Source of the DNA: CAVURW01 sp963743595
Lineage (GTDB): Bacteria; Verrucomicrobiota; Verrucomicrobiia; Methylacidiphilales; UBA1321
DNA: 13,619 nt
Assembly: GCA_963743595.1 (NCBI GenBank)
Contig: CAVURW010000093.1
Location: 1-13,619 of the forward strand
Direction of reading: 5' to 3'
Shown: positions 1-7,600 of the stretch, one piece after another
Layout of the letters: each line of letters starts with the position of its first letter
Position numbering within the stretch: the stretch's first letter is position 1
Made by a program: the position numbers and the translations under genes
Notes under the pieces: generated by a model
Database searches by the model: none
Seen by the model: only the letters and a program-made list of their open reading frames with translations
Told to the model about the DNA's origin: nothing

Positions 1-33
1 TTTTTTTGCTGGCTTCAGCTCAGTTGAGTATTG

Positions 34-597
34 TTACACTCCACAAATCGCCGAGGCTGGATGAAAAGAGAAGACTTCGCGCAACCGGGTGCTCCGGCGT
101 GGCGCATCATCAACATTGTAAGCTGCAAACCAAAACTCGTCGCCCCAGATATATGCTAGCAGGACTGCCAGGGCGCCGAAAACGTAAAATCCCACTTCTT
201 CAATGGGAATCGTCTTTTGCCACCCCTCCCGGAACGAGTATCCCCAAAAGTGGATGCCGAGAACCGCGCTTTGGTTCGGGAAGGTAAAAAAGCTCAGGCC
301 GAAAAACACGTCCAGCAAGACCCCACTTCCGGAAACAATCAGAGCGGTGATCCAAAAGGCCCGGTTCTGAATCCGGCTCTCCCGCCGGCGGACTAGCCAC
401 AAGGCGAGCACAGTGACTGGCACGACGAATAGCGACAGGCTCCAAGCATAACCGTAAGGAGTGGGATTGGCGTCGAGATCGCTGATCAAAGGTCGTGGAT
501 GAATGATGGTCATGAGCGTGAAAACGAATGGCGCCACCAACGCTGCCACCATTCCAATCACGACCAGGTATTCACTAGACAATCGTTTCTTTGGCAT
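34..597 (-). CDS. Small integral membrane protein, lycopene cyclase domain-like
   Basis: 187 residues from ATG to TAA, with four clear hydrophobic segments at about residues 10-32, 50-69, 80-103 and 131-151. The fourth begins with PIEE (131-134) followed by VGFYVFGALA, which recalls the Pro-x-Glu-Glu motif of the heterodimeric or fused lycopene cyclase domain (CrtYc/CrtYd, CarR) of carotenoid synthesis. That family link is from memory of the motif. No other carotenoid gene is visible here, so a role in cyclising lycopene is only an inference. After the last helix the chain carries WGDEFWFAAYNVDD and a short polar tail and then stops; homologues of this type often continue with further helices, so the C terminus may be shortened. 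A 37-codon open frame lies 15 bases upstream. Confidence 0.6.
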   Translation of the reverse strand: MPKKRLSSEYLVVIGMVAALVAPFVFTLMTIIHPRPLISDLDANPTPYGYAWSLSLFVVPVTVLALWLVRRRESRIQNRAFWITALIVSGSGVLLDVFFGLSFFTFPNQSAVLGIHFWGYSFREGWQKTIPIEEVGFYVFGALAVLLAYIWGDEFWFAAYNVDDAPRRSTRLREVFSFHPASAICGV

Positions 598-913
598 AAA
601 ATCGTCTCGCTGCTACCCACATCCATGCACCAGATTTGCCACGCGCCCGTTGACCAGTCCAGAAAAAATGCCCGCAATCTCGTGCCGGTTAAAAGTGACG
701 CGGAAATGTTTAACAAACCGCGCCATATTTGCTCGGATCCCGGTGCATGAAATCCATTAACAAGTACGATCACCCTGACTGGCACTTCATCAAATACCCT
801 TTGAGACCGCCGCCATTCCCGTTTGAGCCCGATGCCAGACCAAACGACAATGTGCGGTTTTCCAAAGCAATCCTGGCCAGCATGACGTTCCGCTGATGCA
901 ATTAGCAAAGGCT
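598..913. other. Gene-poor stretch between membrane protein and transporter
   Basis: No convincing gene of normal size fits between the transporter stop at 914 and the membrane protein start at 597. Minus-strand frames remain open through part of it but lack similarity I recognise and overlap one another. Two 37-codon minus-strand open frames begin with ATG, at 613-726 and 770-883. It probably holds the promoter of the membrane protein gene; I saw no clear -35/-10 pair or hairpin terminator. Confidence 0.5.
613..726 (-). CDS. Possible very small protein upstream of the membrane protein gene
   Basis: A 37-codon frame starting MARFVKHFRVTFNRH and ending in TAG, 15 bases before the start of the membrane protein gene. 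It is basic at the N terminus and has a hydrophobic middle (IAGIFSGLVNG). It might be a leader peptide or a decayed gene end. Nothing beyond its composition and position supports it, and it may be chance. Confidence 0.15.
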   Translation of the reverse strand: MARFVKHFRVTFNRHEIAGIFSGLVNGRVANLVHGCG

Positions 914-2383
914 TTATTGTTGTGTCATTTTCCAGTGCGCGCCACTGGTGAGCCAGCCGCGCAAAAGAAACGCCAGGATGCAGCCAGCCAGTGCGTAAGC
1001 GCCCAGACCAAGCCACATTGCCGCCGGGCTGTGCCAGTAGGAAACCTGCCCGTTGATCATCGCCTGCTGGAGCGGCACCGCCACGCCGTTGACCGACACT
1101 TTTTCGGGCGACCAGTGCAGCAGCATGTAGCCGGAGAAATAGCTGACGACCGTCTTCGCCAGAAACCACGGCAGCATGGACAGGCCGAGATAAGTCCCCT
1201 CCTGCCCCTTGGGCGCGATGGCCGCAGTGTATTCATTCAGTTTTGGCGACCAGATGACCTCACCAATCGTCACGATCACCATGCACAGCACCGCCATCAG
1301 ATAATGCGCCTTGGCGATGCCCAAGCCATACAACTGCCACGGCAAAGCCATCGGAAAAAGCGATAACGACGAGATCATTGCGCCATAAACCAGCAGGTTG
1401 AAAACTTTGAACCGATTCGTTAAGGGAATGAACAAAATCAATCCGATCACAATGCCGATGGGATTGATCATGTTCAGCGTACCGATGGCCGCATCCGCCC
1501 CGATTGTGCGCTCCCAGTATTTTGGCATCAGGAGGTAGAGGTAGGTATAGACAGCCCGCACTCCCAGAATCAGCGCGATGAGCACCAGCAACCGCCATAA
1601 CGCCGGCTCGCGGATCACTTCCACCAACGTCTGCCACGGCTTTTTGTGTTTCACCTTCGCATCCGTTTGGGCTTCCTCGGCAGACTCGTCTGGGCTGACA
1701 AGTTGGTCATCCGTGCGAACCATGGTCATACCGACGATCAGGCTCAACACCGCCGTGGCCACACCCATCGTGAAAATATGCACGTTCGGGTGTTGCAAAC
1801 CAAAGTGGTTTTTCAAGAAGATGCGGAATACATCCACCATGCCGCCGCCTGCCGCCGCACCCAGGTTCATGAACAAATACCAGAGGTTGAATCCCGCGCT
1901 CCGCGAACGCTTCGTGGTATAACGCTGGCAGGACGCCTGGAACGTCGTCTGGATGCCTGCCATGAATGGGGCCATCAGCAACAACAGCCCGGCGGCGAGC
2001 AGTCCTCGGTGGGGCAGACCAGGCGTCAAACCTACCAACACCATCCCCAGTCGTAGCGCCAACATCGCCACCATCGAAAAGTTCAGCGATCTTCGAATGC
2101 CTAGCCAGTCTGTGCACATCCCCGACACAAACAGCATCAGCGAGGAAGCCGAGGTGAAAATAGTGATGCACCACCCCGCATGCTTGTCGTCCAGTCCGAG
2201 GTCTTCTGACAAGAACAGAGACGCGACGGTCAGCATCGCAAAGTGAAACGTGCAGTCCAGGAAGTTGACGATCTGGATGCCCCAGTATTCCCGGCACGTT
2301 TCGGTCAAGACGCGGAAGTCCCGGAAATACGCGACAACCATTTCCGCAGCAGATGTGTTTGTGGTGGCAGGTGGTGTGGTCAT
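914..2383 (-). CDS. MFS transporter, POT/peptide-transporter-like
   Basis: 489 residues with about twelve hydrophobic segments in two halves, separated by a charged cytoplasmic loop at about residues 222-255 (DDQLVSPDESAEEAQTD then a KHKK patch). In the second-third helix loop TDWLGIRRS fits the MFS motif A pattern G-x-x-x-D-R/K-x-G-R-R loosely. Residues 165-184 (FNLWYLFMNLGAAAGGG...) resemble the PTR2/POT signature F-x-x-x-Y-x-x-I-N-x-G in helix five. The family contains proton-driven importers of di- and tripeptides and related solutes, but the substrate cannot be read here. The ATG start is followed by a short polar N terminus before the first helix. It sits alone, with gaps of more than 300 bases on both sides, so it is probably a single-gene transcript. 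Family membership is solid, POT subfamily tentative. Confidence 0.8.
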   Translation of the reverse strand: MTTPPATTNTSAAEMVVAYFRDFRVLTETCREYWGIQIVNFLDCTFHFAMLTVASLFLSEDLGLDDKHAGWCITIFTSASSLMLFVSGMCTDWLGIRRSLNFSMVAMLALRLGMVLVGLTPGLPHRGLLAAGLLLLMAPFMAGIQTTFQASCQRYTTKRSRSAGFNLWYLFMNLGAAAGGGMVDVFRIFLKNHFGLQHPNVHIFTMGVATAVLSLIVGMTMVRTDDQLVSPDESAEEAQTDAKVKHKKPWQTLVEVIREPALWRLLVLIALILGVRAVYTYLYLLMPKYWERTIGADAAIGTLNMINPIGIVIGLILFIPLTNRFKVFNLLVYGAMISSLSLFPMALPWQLYGLGIAKAHYLMAVLCMVIVTIGEVIWSPKLNEYTAAIAPKGQEGTYLGLSMLPWFLAKTVVSYFSGYMLLHWSPEKVSVNGVAVPLQQAMINGQVSYWHSPAAMWLGLGAYALAGCILAFLLRGWLTSGAHWKMTQQ

Positions 2384-2816
2384 GAACTTGTCAGTATATT
2401 TCTGGCCGGATTTTATGCGTTGAGGATTTCAGGCATATCGGGGTCGCATGGAAAGGTGTCCATGGGTTTTGGTTTGTATGCTTTTTGGGCCGGAAGTGCA
2501 AGCCAACATCTGCCTTTGGGTGTTATTTGACCGCAGCCCCAGAACCCCCATTTTTACCGTCCTGGCCAGCTCCATCACAGAATGGTTCGACCGCTTGCGT
2601 CAATCATCCACGATCACCGTCAACAATTTCAAACAGAGGAATCATTTGCTTTCCTCCGTCAATCTCGCCAACAAACCGGAAAAGCGGTTCACGGTCTTGT
2701 TGTTTCGGACCGCCATAGCCAGAGCTTTTCGCTGCCCAATCAACTCCACCAACTTTTTGCCCCGCGCAGACCAGTTGACCCTGTCTGGAAAGCAGGTAGC
2801 GCCAGTTCCACCCAGC
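2384..2816. other. Gene-poor stretch between transporter and dinB
   Basis: 433 bases without a gene I can support. Just past the dinB stop, minus-strand frames stay open to about 2640, including a 24-codon frame starting MAVRNNKTVNRF and ending ARLTEESK, but none has a good start plus recognisable similarity. The right-hand side is probably the dinB 3' end and the left-hand side the transporter promoter. No clear terminator hairpin seen. Confidence 0.45.
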
Positions 2817-3891
2817 TCAGAACAGCGCCAGTTGTCGTATCGTCGGCTCGCGCAAATTGCTGACGCCAAGCCCGAGCAGACGCAGTGGCCGATGAACCAG
2901 CTTCTCCCTCGCCAACAGAAAACAGGCGAGCCGATAAATGTCACTGGCTTCGGTGATCGGCTCCTCCACTGATATTTGGCGGGTGAGCGTGGTAAAATCG
3001 CTGTATCGAACTTTCACTTGAACGGTGTGGGCGCCCAAATGCCGGTGCTTGAGCCTTTTTTCAATATCCGCTGCCTGCTCTTTGAGGCAACGACGAAGAA
3101 TTTTCCGGTCATCAGTGTCTTGCAAAAAGGTTTCCTCCCCGCTGATGCTCTTGATCTCGTCACCCAATTCCAGCGGCCGGTCATCTTCGCCAAACGCAAA
3201 TTGCTTGAGCTTCGGACCAAAGGAACCGACCAGAGCCCGCAGATCCCCGGCGTAATCTTGCAAATCTCCGATGGTGCTGATGCCGGCCTGGTTCAAGACC
3301 TGTTCCGTGACCTTGCCCACGCCATACAGCGTCCGCACTGGCATGCGGACGCAAGAACTGCACCTTTTCTTCATCGGTAATGATGGTCAAACCATCCGGC
3401 TTCTGGTGGTCGCTGGCAATTTTGGCCAGCAGCTTGTTTGACGCTATTCCAATGGTGGCGGTCAATTGTCGCTCAAGCTGAATCCGCTGTTTCAACTGCC
3501 GGGCCAAGGGCAGAGCTTTTTGCAGCGAAGCGTCCATGGTTTCAGCCTGGCAGATGCTGGACATGTCCAGATACGCTTCATCAATGGACATCGGCTCCAC
3601 GATGGCCCCGGTCTGCGCCACAATCTCCATGATGCGGCGTGATTCTTCGCGATAGACATCCATGCGAGGACGAACAAAGATGCCTGTTGGACAAAGCCGG
3701 CCAGCGGTCGCACTGGGCAAAGCGGACCGAACACCAAATTTCCTGGCTTCGTAACTAGCGGCAGACACCACACCACGTTGAGTTGGAGGCGAGCCGACAA
3801 TCACTGGCTTGCCGCGCAGATTCGGGTCATCACGCTGCTCCACGGAAGCGAAGAAAGCGTCCATGTCGAGATGGAAGATGATGCGAAACAT
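2817..3891 (-). pseudogene. dinB: DNA polymerase IV (dinB), split by a +1 frameshift
   Basis: Two overlapping frames together encode a Y-family translesion polymerase. The first frame gives residues 1-182: HLDMDAFFASVEQ with catalytic Asp9 and probable steric-gate Phe14, and SIDEAYLD with catalytic Asp104-Glu105. After EEKVQFLRP the frame must change by one base at 3345 (one extra C on the coding strand) to continue MPVRTLYGVGKVTEQ, the helix-hairpin-helix of the thumb, followed by the little-finger domain. The joined product is 357 residues, a normal DinB length, and ends in QLALF, a good sliding-clamp binding motif. All other parts look intact, so this is either a recent inactivation or a sequencing or assembly error. 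The protein would bypass DNA lesions at stalled forks. It stands alone beside a tRNA attachment site. Confidence 0.9.
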
Positions 3892-4028
3892 GCGGCCAGA
3901 AGATTAACACGAAGGCAAACCGGGCACCTCAAAATTTCACTTTTGGCAAAATGGAATGGAGTGGCCGAAAAACACACCGTCCCTTAAAATCCGCCTGCAT
4001 GGACAACAATTTGAGCTCCTACCAGGGA

Positions 4029-4078
4029 TGGTGCGCGCTGCAGGTTTCGAACCTGCGACCCCTACCGTGTGAAGGTAA
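4029..4078 (-). tRNA. tRNA-Val(CAC) 3' half only; probable attachment site
   Basis: On the minus strand this reads as a perfect tRNA 3' half: anticodon stem TTACC/GGTAG around loop TTCACAC (anticodon CAC at 4071-4069), variable loop GGGTC, T stem GCAGG/CCTGC around loop TTCGAAA, acceptor strand AGCGCGC, discriminator A and encoded CCA. The bases that should form the D arm and 5' acceptor strand (4079 to about 4105) show no tRNA features. Site-specific integrases commonly use tRNA 3' halves as att sites and leave such a fragment at the end away from the restored gene. The fragment is therefore probably an att site and not a working tRNA. CAC reads valine codon GUG. Confidence 0.8.
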
Positions 4079-4178
4079 TGTTTTATTGCCATTTCATTGG
4101 AAATTTTGCATCTAAAATCCGTGTTGCCACATTTGTTGACCTGTCGGAAAAGATTGCAGAGGTTTGCGGAGCCGCTGT

Positions 4179-4487
4179 TTAGTTTTGACCCTGTTGCTTG
4201 CGCTTGCGGACAATCTCCTCGGTCTTGGCGTTCAGGTGGGCAAGTTCTTCGTCGGTCATGGGAGCAAGGTCTTCGTCGGTGGGGTGGCCGTAGCGGTCCA
4301 TGAAGTCTTGGCGAGCCAGTTCCAGTAGTGCGCCCTCCACTTCTGCCAAGACCAACTCGCGCTCAGCATCGTCGGGGCATTCTTTGTCGAGGAATTCTTG
4401 GAGTGCCGGGGGCAGGCCGTTTTCCCGGTTGCGAAGGCGGCGAAGCGCGGCTTCGGCGGGGAAGAGTTTGTCGAAGGGTTCGGGCAT
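4179..4487 (-). CDS. Small acidic helical protein, unknown function
   Basis: 102 residues from ATG at 4487 (MPEPFDKLFPAEAALRRLR) to TAA. A longer reading upstream exists, but it runs antiparallel through the 3' end of the ATPase gene with an Arg/Pro-rich composition typical of a wrong frame, so the internal ATG is preferred. The protein is rich in Glu, Asp and Leu and should be mostly helical, with a basic tail (IVRKRKQQGQN). I recognise no family. It lies 50 bases downstream of the AAA+ gene in the same direction and is probably cotranscribed with it; it is also the first gene inside the attachment site. Confidence 0.6.
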   Translation of the reverse strand: MPEPFDKLFPAEAALRRLRNRENGLPPALQEFLDKECPDDAERELVLAEVEGALLELARQDFMDRYGHPTDEDLAPMTDEELAHLNAKTEEIVRKRKQQGQN

Positions 4488-4537
4488 ACTTTTTATTGAA
4501 CAGGTTCGTCCAGCGGTGGGGGGGTTGGCAAGTTGTA

Positions 4538-5178
4538 TTACGATTGCTCGGCGGCGAATTGGAGGTCGGCATCCTTGATGGCGGTGCGGACGTTGCCGCA
4601 GGCGAATTGCGCAATCTGTTTGATGGCGCCTTCGGTCTGGAGCCATCGGCGCAGGAGCGTTTCAATTTCGTCGCTGCTGGGAGGCTGGAGTTCAAACACG
4701 GTGAACCGGCTGCTGAAGCGCGGCTCGAAATCTTTCAGGGCGCAGTTGCTGGTGCAGAGGATGACGTTGCCGGGCGTTTCGTTGAGGTCATCGAGGAGGG
4801 TCAACATGCCGCCCTGGGCGGCCTTGGTCATCAGATCGCATTCTTCGAACCAGACAGCTTTGTAGTCGGCGTAGAGATCGCGGTAGGGCAGGCCGGCGGC
4901 GATGTCGTCAACGCGTTCGAGGTTGACCTTCGTGCCGTTGAGCTTGGTGACGCTGAACTTGGAACAGCCAAGCACGTCGTAGATGAACCAGCGCGCGAGC
5001 GCAGACTTTCCGATCCCCGGGCGGCCGTTGATCAGGATGGACATGGAAGCGTTCTTGTTCGCTCGCGACTGGGCGACGAGGGCTTGGAGGCTGCGCGCGG
5101 CGGTGGCCGCGCCGAAATCGCCGTGGCCGATAAAATCGGCGACGGCTGCTGGGGAATGAATTTGGATGGAGTTGTCAT
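4538..5178 (-). CDS. AAA+ ATPase, clamp-loader/RuvB-like (apparent N-terminal frameshift)
   Basis: The core reads from ATG at 5044: Walker A GRPGIGKSA, Walker B-like AVWFEECDLM, sensor 1 ILCTSN and the SRF arginine-finger motif, as in clamp-loader and RuvB-type AAA+ proteins that remodel DNA-bound complexes. Starting at 5044 would place Walker A at residue 7 and remove the usual N-terminal helix. The same frame stays open upstream and encodes AVADFIGHGDFGAATAARS, very like the D-F-I-G box before Walker A in this family, but has no ATG, GTG or TTG there. An ATG at 5178 (MTTPSKFIP) in another frame joins smoothly if one C is missing from the CCCC run at 5151-5154, giving about 213 residues. I therefore annotate from 5178 with a probable one-base deletion or base-call error. 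Probably a replication or DNA-processing helper of the island. Confidence 0.75.
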
Positions 5179-5482
5179 ATTTAAAATCGGTTGACGGAAC
5201 CAGTATTTATTGATCTGCGGAGGAGCTGCCAAAAAGAATCATCAGCCTTCTCACGAAGGCCGGCATTCCCATTGAGAAGGTGGCCATCGCCCATGCGTTA
5301 CGAACTGGCCTGCAAACTACGGCAAGTATACGCACAGGGATGTCGGTCAATGGGTTCGCGGGATCCGGACTCGCTCCCCAAAACTTGGCCTGACGAATGC
5401 GACCAAGGCCAATTCGCTGGTGCTTTTTTGGTTGCACATTACCGGGACTTTGGCAAGCTCAGAACAAATTAGCAGGATGTTT
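5179..5482. other. Divergent region with gene debris between ATPase and signalling operon
   Basis: This interval separates the minus-strand ATPase from the plus-strand signalling operon and must contain promoters for both. Its main content is a start-less open frame (5214-5393, plus). Base composition shifts here from G+C-rich on the left to more A+T-rich on the right. I could not pick a credible sigma-70-type promoter. Confidence 0.4.
5214..5393 (+). pseudogene. Protein-coding remnant, family unknown
   Basis: An open frame between TGA at 5211 and TGA at 5391 reads SAEELPKRIISLLTKAG then IPIEKVAIAHALRTGLQ. It has amphipathic helix periodicity and normal residue balance, unlike the two other frames. 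It has no ATG, GTG or TTG near its beginning (only an internal ATG at about codon 43), so it looks like the middle of a gene left after deletion. I do not recognise the family. It may be older cargo replaced by the signalling operon. Confidence 0.3.
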
Positions 5483-5626
5483 ATGACAAATGCGTTTCAA
5501 CTTGACGTTTTTTTGAGCAACAGCGCCAGGGCAAAAATGGTGGGGCGCGACTTTGCTGCGCGATTGAATAATGACGGGCTGCTAATGTGTTTGGACGAGG
5601 AGAAAATACAACTCGACTGCAAATGA
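5483..5626 (+). pseudogene. Truncated TIR-domain fragment
   Basis: 47 residues from ATG at 5483 to TGA at 5624-5626. The stretch FQLDVFLSNSA, then RDFAARLNNDGLLMCLDEEKI, follows the beginning of a bacterial TIR domain: box 1 F-D-V-F-L-S-H, helix A with R-L-x-x-D-G-L, strand B and the BB-loop D-E-x-x-I. Usual TIR domains run to about 130-150 residues; everything after the BB loop, including the catalytic Glu of TIR NADases, is missing. The His of box 1 is Asn and the usual Trp before L-D-E is Cys, both consistent with decay. Its stop overlaps the kinase start as ATGA, so the fragment might now help translate the kinase. TIR identity is by motif only. Confidence 0.5.
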
Positions 5627-7590
5627 ACTCGATAGAAAAGCAATTCTCCTTGGAATGCGGCTCGTCAACAGGGCAATTTCCTCAAAGTTCACTCGACATA
5701 CAGCAATATCTAAGCGATCTCGAACCCAAGAGCATTCTTGAGCTTATTGACCAAAGCGTATTGTGCGAAATGGTTCGGGCGCTAAACTATAGGTTTCGCA
5801 AGGGGTCAGTGCTTCTTTATGCAACAAAGGAATCTGATCAAAAAGGAGGCAAGTCTTGGTCGGTATTGAAGCACAATGAAATCAATTCTGCCAAGGCTGA
5901 TTTGATAGCTGGTTACACCCGAGAAATGGAGTTCTTTAATCCCTTCTGCCGTAAACTGGCCGAAACTGTTGGTCGTGGGAACTGCGAATGCAGCGACTGC
6001 AGGCTTGCACAGATGTTCGTGGACGACAGCAACCGAAAGCCGGAACTTCTGGAATGCTGGCTTGGCCTCAAGGAGCCCTGCGCCCCAATTAGGATTGCAG
6101 GTCAGACCCGGGCACTTCTCATCGGCGGTGGACAGATCGTGGAAAGCATCGAGCATGAAAGCAGCATTGTAGCTCAACTTCATGCCCTTAATGCTTGTGG
6201 ACAATTACATGAGGATGGCAGCACCCGAATCACAGATGAGCAGTTGGAAGAACTGGAGAAGAACCTCAAGCATGATACTCAGGAATCCCCAACTTCCACA
6301 CTAAAACGGGTGAGCGAGGTCGCAGATGCCTTGCAGACAATTGTTGATCGTGCTTTCTCTGTTCGCAGAAGAGAGGCCAACCATAGACTCATGGTTAGAT
6401 TGGCTCAAGGACTTGTTAGCGGGGACTGGGGAGATTCGGAGTCGTGGTGGCAAAATGCTGGCGTGCTGTTCCAAGAAATGCGCCAAATCCTCGAGGTGAC
6501 CGAGATTGTCATTTACACAAGGTTCGGCTCGCTCTTCGAGCGCACTTGGGCAAGTAATCCAGCAACAACCACAACTGCCCGGCTGGCCACCCGCGAGATC
6601 GTTAGCAATTACGAGGCTGACACGTTCATCTTGTTGGATCGGCATAAGCCACAGCATCGCGAACTGCTTGGCAGCTTGAATTCTTCGGAAGCAACTACGG
6701 TGCACATGCTCCACACAGATCACAAGACACCGAAGGCACATTATGGAACCCTTATTTTGCTTATAGGCAAACTCAGTACCCAGCACCGCGACTTGGCGGA
6801 GACGTTCTGTCAGGAAGTCGGCCTGCGCCTTTCCATTGTGTCCCTGCTGTTCCACATTCAGGACAAGGATGCGGCCTTCCGCGAGCGCGTGTTTGAAATC
6901 GCCCATTCCTTCCGCACGCCGTTACAAGCCTTGATTTGCGATCTTGGGGAGGCTCTGCAAATTCCTCCGATCAAAGAAGACGGCAGCATGAGCGAACGGT
7001 TAGAGCAATCCTTGGATCTTCTCTATGATGCAAGGTCAGATGTCAACCTTCTTCTCGAGGAAGCCAAGCCTGTGGACACTACAATTGATCTCGCGAGCCT
7101 TCTATCCCAGATTTTCCTAGACTTCAAGGTTCTTGCCGAAAAAAAGAACTGCGAGGTTGTCAAACGCGGGTCATGGCCAACGGGGATCCTTCTCATTGGT
7201 GACCATTCTAAGCTCCGCCGTGCCTTCCTCAACCTTATGGACAACGCGATCAAGTATTCATGGCGCAACCGTTACGTTGCACTGGATTTTCATTTGACGG
7301 AAGCGGGGGATGCGCGCGTGATTATCGAGAACTATGGCATGGGAGTCCCACCGGAAGATCAAGATGCCATTTTCACGCTTGGCGTCCGGCTTAACTTATC
7401 TGATTCAAACGCCGTGGTTCGCCACGGGGCTGGGATGGGATTGACCCACACAATGAGAATTATTGAGCACTTTGGAGGGGGTATTTCCTTGACGAGCCAC
7501 CCACGCTTGGGCAAGTCTCCCGACCCGAAAAACCCCTATCACAACTGGATCACACGAGTTATCGTAACCCTTCCTATCAAACAACCATAA
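5623..7590 (+). CDS. Soluble PocR-GAF sensor histidine kinase
   Basis: 655 residues with no signal peptide or membrane segment, so the ligand must be cytoplasmic. Residues 40-210 resemble a PocR sensor domain: Cys109 in FCRKL, the cluster Cys121-E-Cys123-SD-Cys126, Cys145 and the segment CAPIRIAGQTRALLIGGGQ (153-171). A helical linker leads to a GAF-like region at about 265-415. The dimerisation helix carries the H-box EIAHSFRTPLQAL with phospho-acceptor His428; the catalytic domain has N-box Asn541 (LMDNAIKYS), G1 ENYGMGVP and G2 RHGAGMGLTH. Every kinase box is intact. The start at 5623 overlaps the preceding stop as ATGA; an ATG 12 codons upstream adds only an unlikely extension. First gene of a three-gene operon, 10 bases before its response regulator. 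PocR domains are known to sense small molecules; the Cys set here could bind a metal or respond to redox state (inference). Confidence 0.88.
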   Translation: MNSIEKQFSLECGSSTGQFPQSSLDIQQYLSDLEPKSILELIDQSVLCEMVRALNYRFRKGSVLLYATKESDQKGGKSWSVLKHNEINSAKADLIAGYTREMEFFNPFCRKLAETVGRGNCECSDCRLAQMFVDDSNRKPELLECWLGLKEPCAPIRIAGQTRALLIGGGQIVESIEHESSIVAQLHALNACGQLHEDGSTRITDEQLEELEKNLKHDTQESPTSTLKRVSEVADALQTIVDRAFSVRRREANHRLMVRLAQGLVSGDWGDSESWWQNAGVLFQEMRQILEVTEIVIYTRFGSLFERTWASNPATTTTARLATREIVSNYEADTFILLDRHKPQHRELLGSLNSSEATTVHMLHTDHKTPKAHYGTLILLIGKLSTQHRDLAETFCQEVGLRLSIVSLLFHIQDKDAAFRERVFEIAHSFRTPLQALICDLGEALQIPPIKEDGSMSERLEQSLDLLYDARSDVNLLLEEAKPVDTTIDLASLLSQIFLDFKVLAEKKNCEVVKRGSWPTGILLIGDHSKLRRAFLNLMDNAIKYSWRNRYVALDFHLTEAGDARVIIENYGMGVPPEDQDAIFTLGVRLNLSDSNAVVRHGAGMGLTHTMRIIEHFGGGISLTSHPRLGKSPDPKNPYHNWITRVIVTLPIKQP

Positions 7591-7600
7591 AATACGCACC

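Noticed and set aside
770..883. 37-codon minus-strand open frame (MLARIALENRTLSFG...)
   Set aside because: Short, Gly/Ser-rich towards its end, no similarity recognised and no positional support.
2608..2816. Frame continuing open for about 70 codons past the dinB stop (AGWNWRYLLSRQG...)
   Set aside because: It has no start codon close to the dinB stop, does not resemble any DinB C-terminal extension, and DinB already ends in a proper clamp-binding motif, so readthrough is unlikely.
4179..4646. Longer form of the small acidic protein (155 residues)
   Set aside because: The extra N-terminal 53 residues overlap the end of the ATPase gene and are Arg/Pro-rich, as expected from a wrong frame.
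4328..5194. 288-codon plus-strand open frame
   Set aside because: It is the antisense of the AAA+ ATPase and the small acidic gene. Its Gly/Ala/Val/Asp-rich composition is typical of the reverse strand of G+C-rich genes, while the minus strand shows Walker A, Walker B and SRF motifs.
5587..5622. Earlier ATG for the histidine kinase, adding 12 residues
   Set aside because: The extension (MFGRGENTTRLQ) overlaps the TIR fragment more deeply and looks non-native; the ATGA overlap at 5623 is the more usual arrangement.
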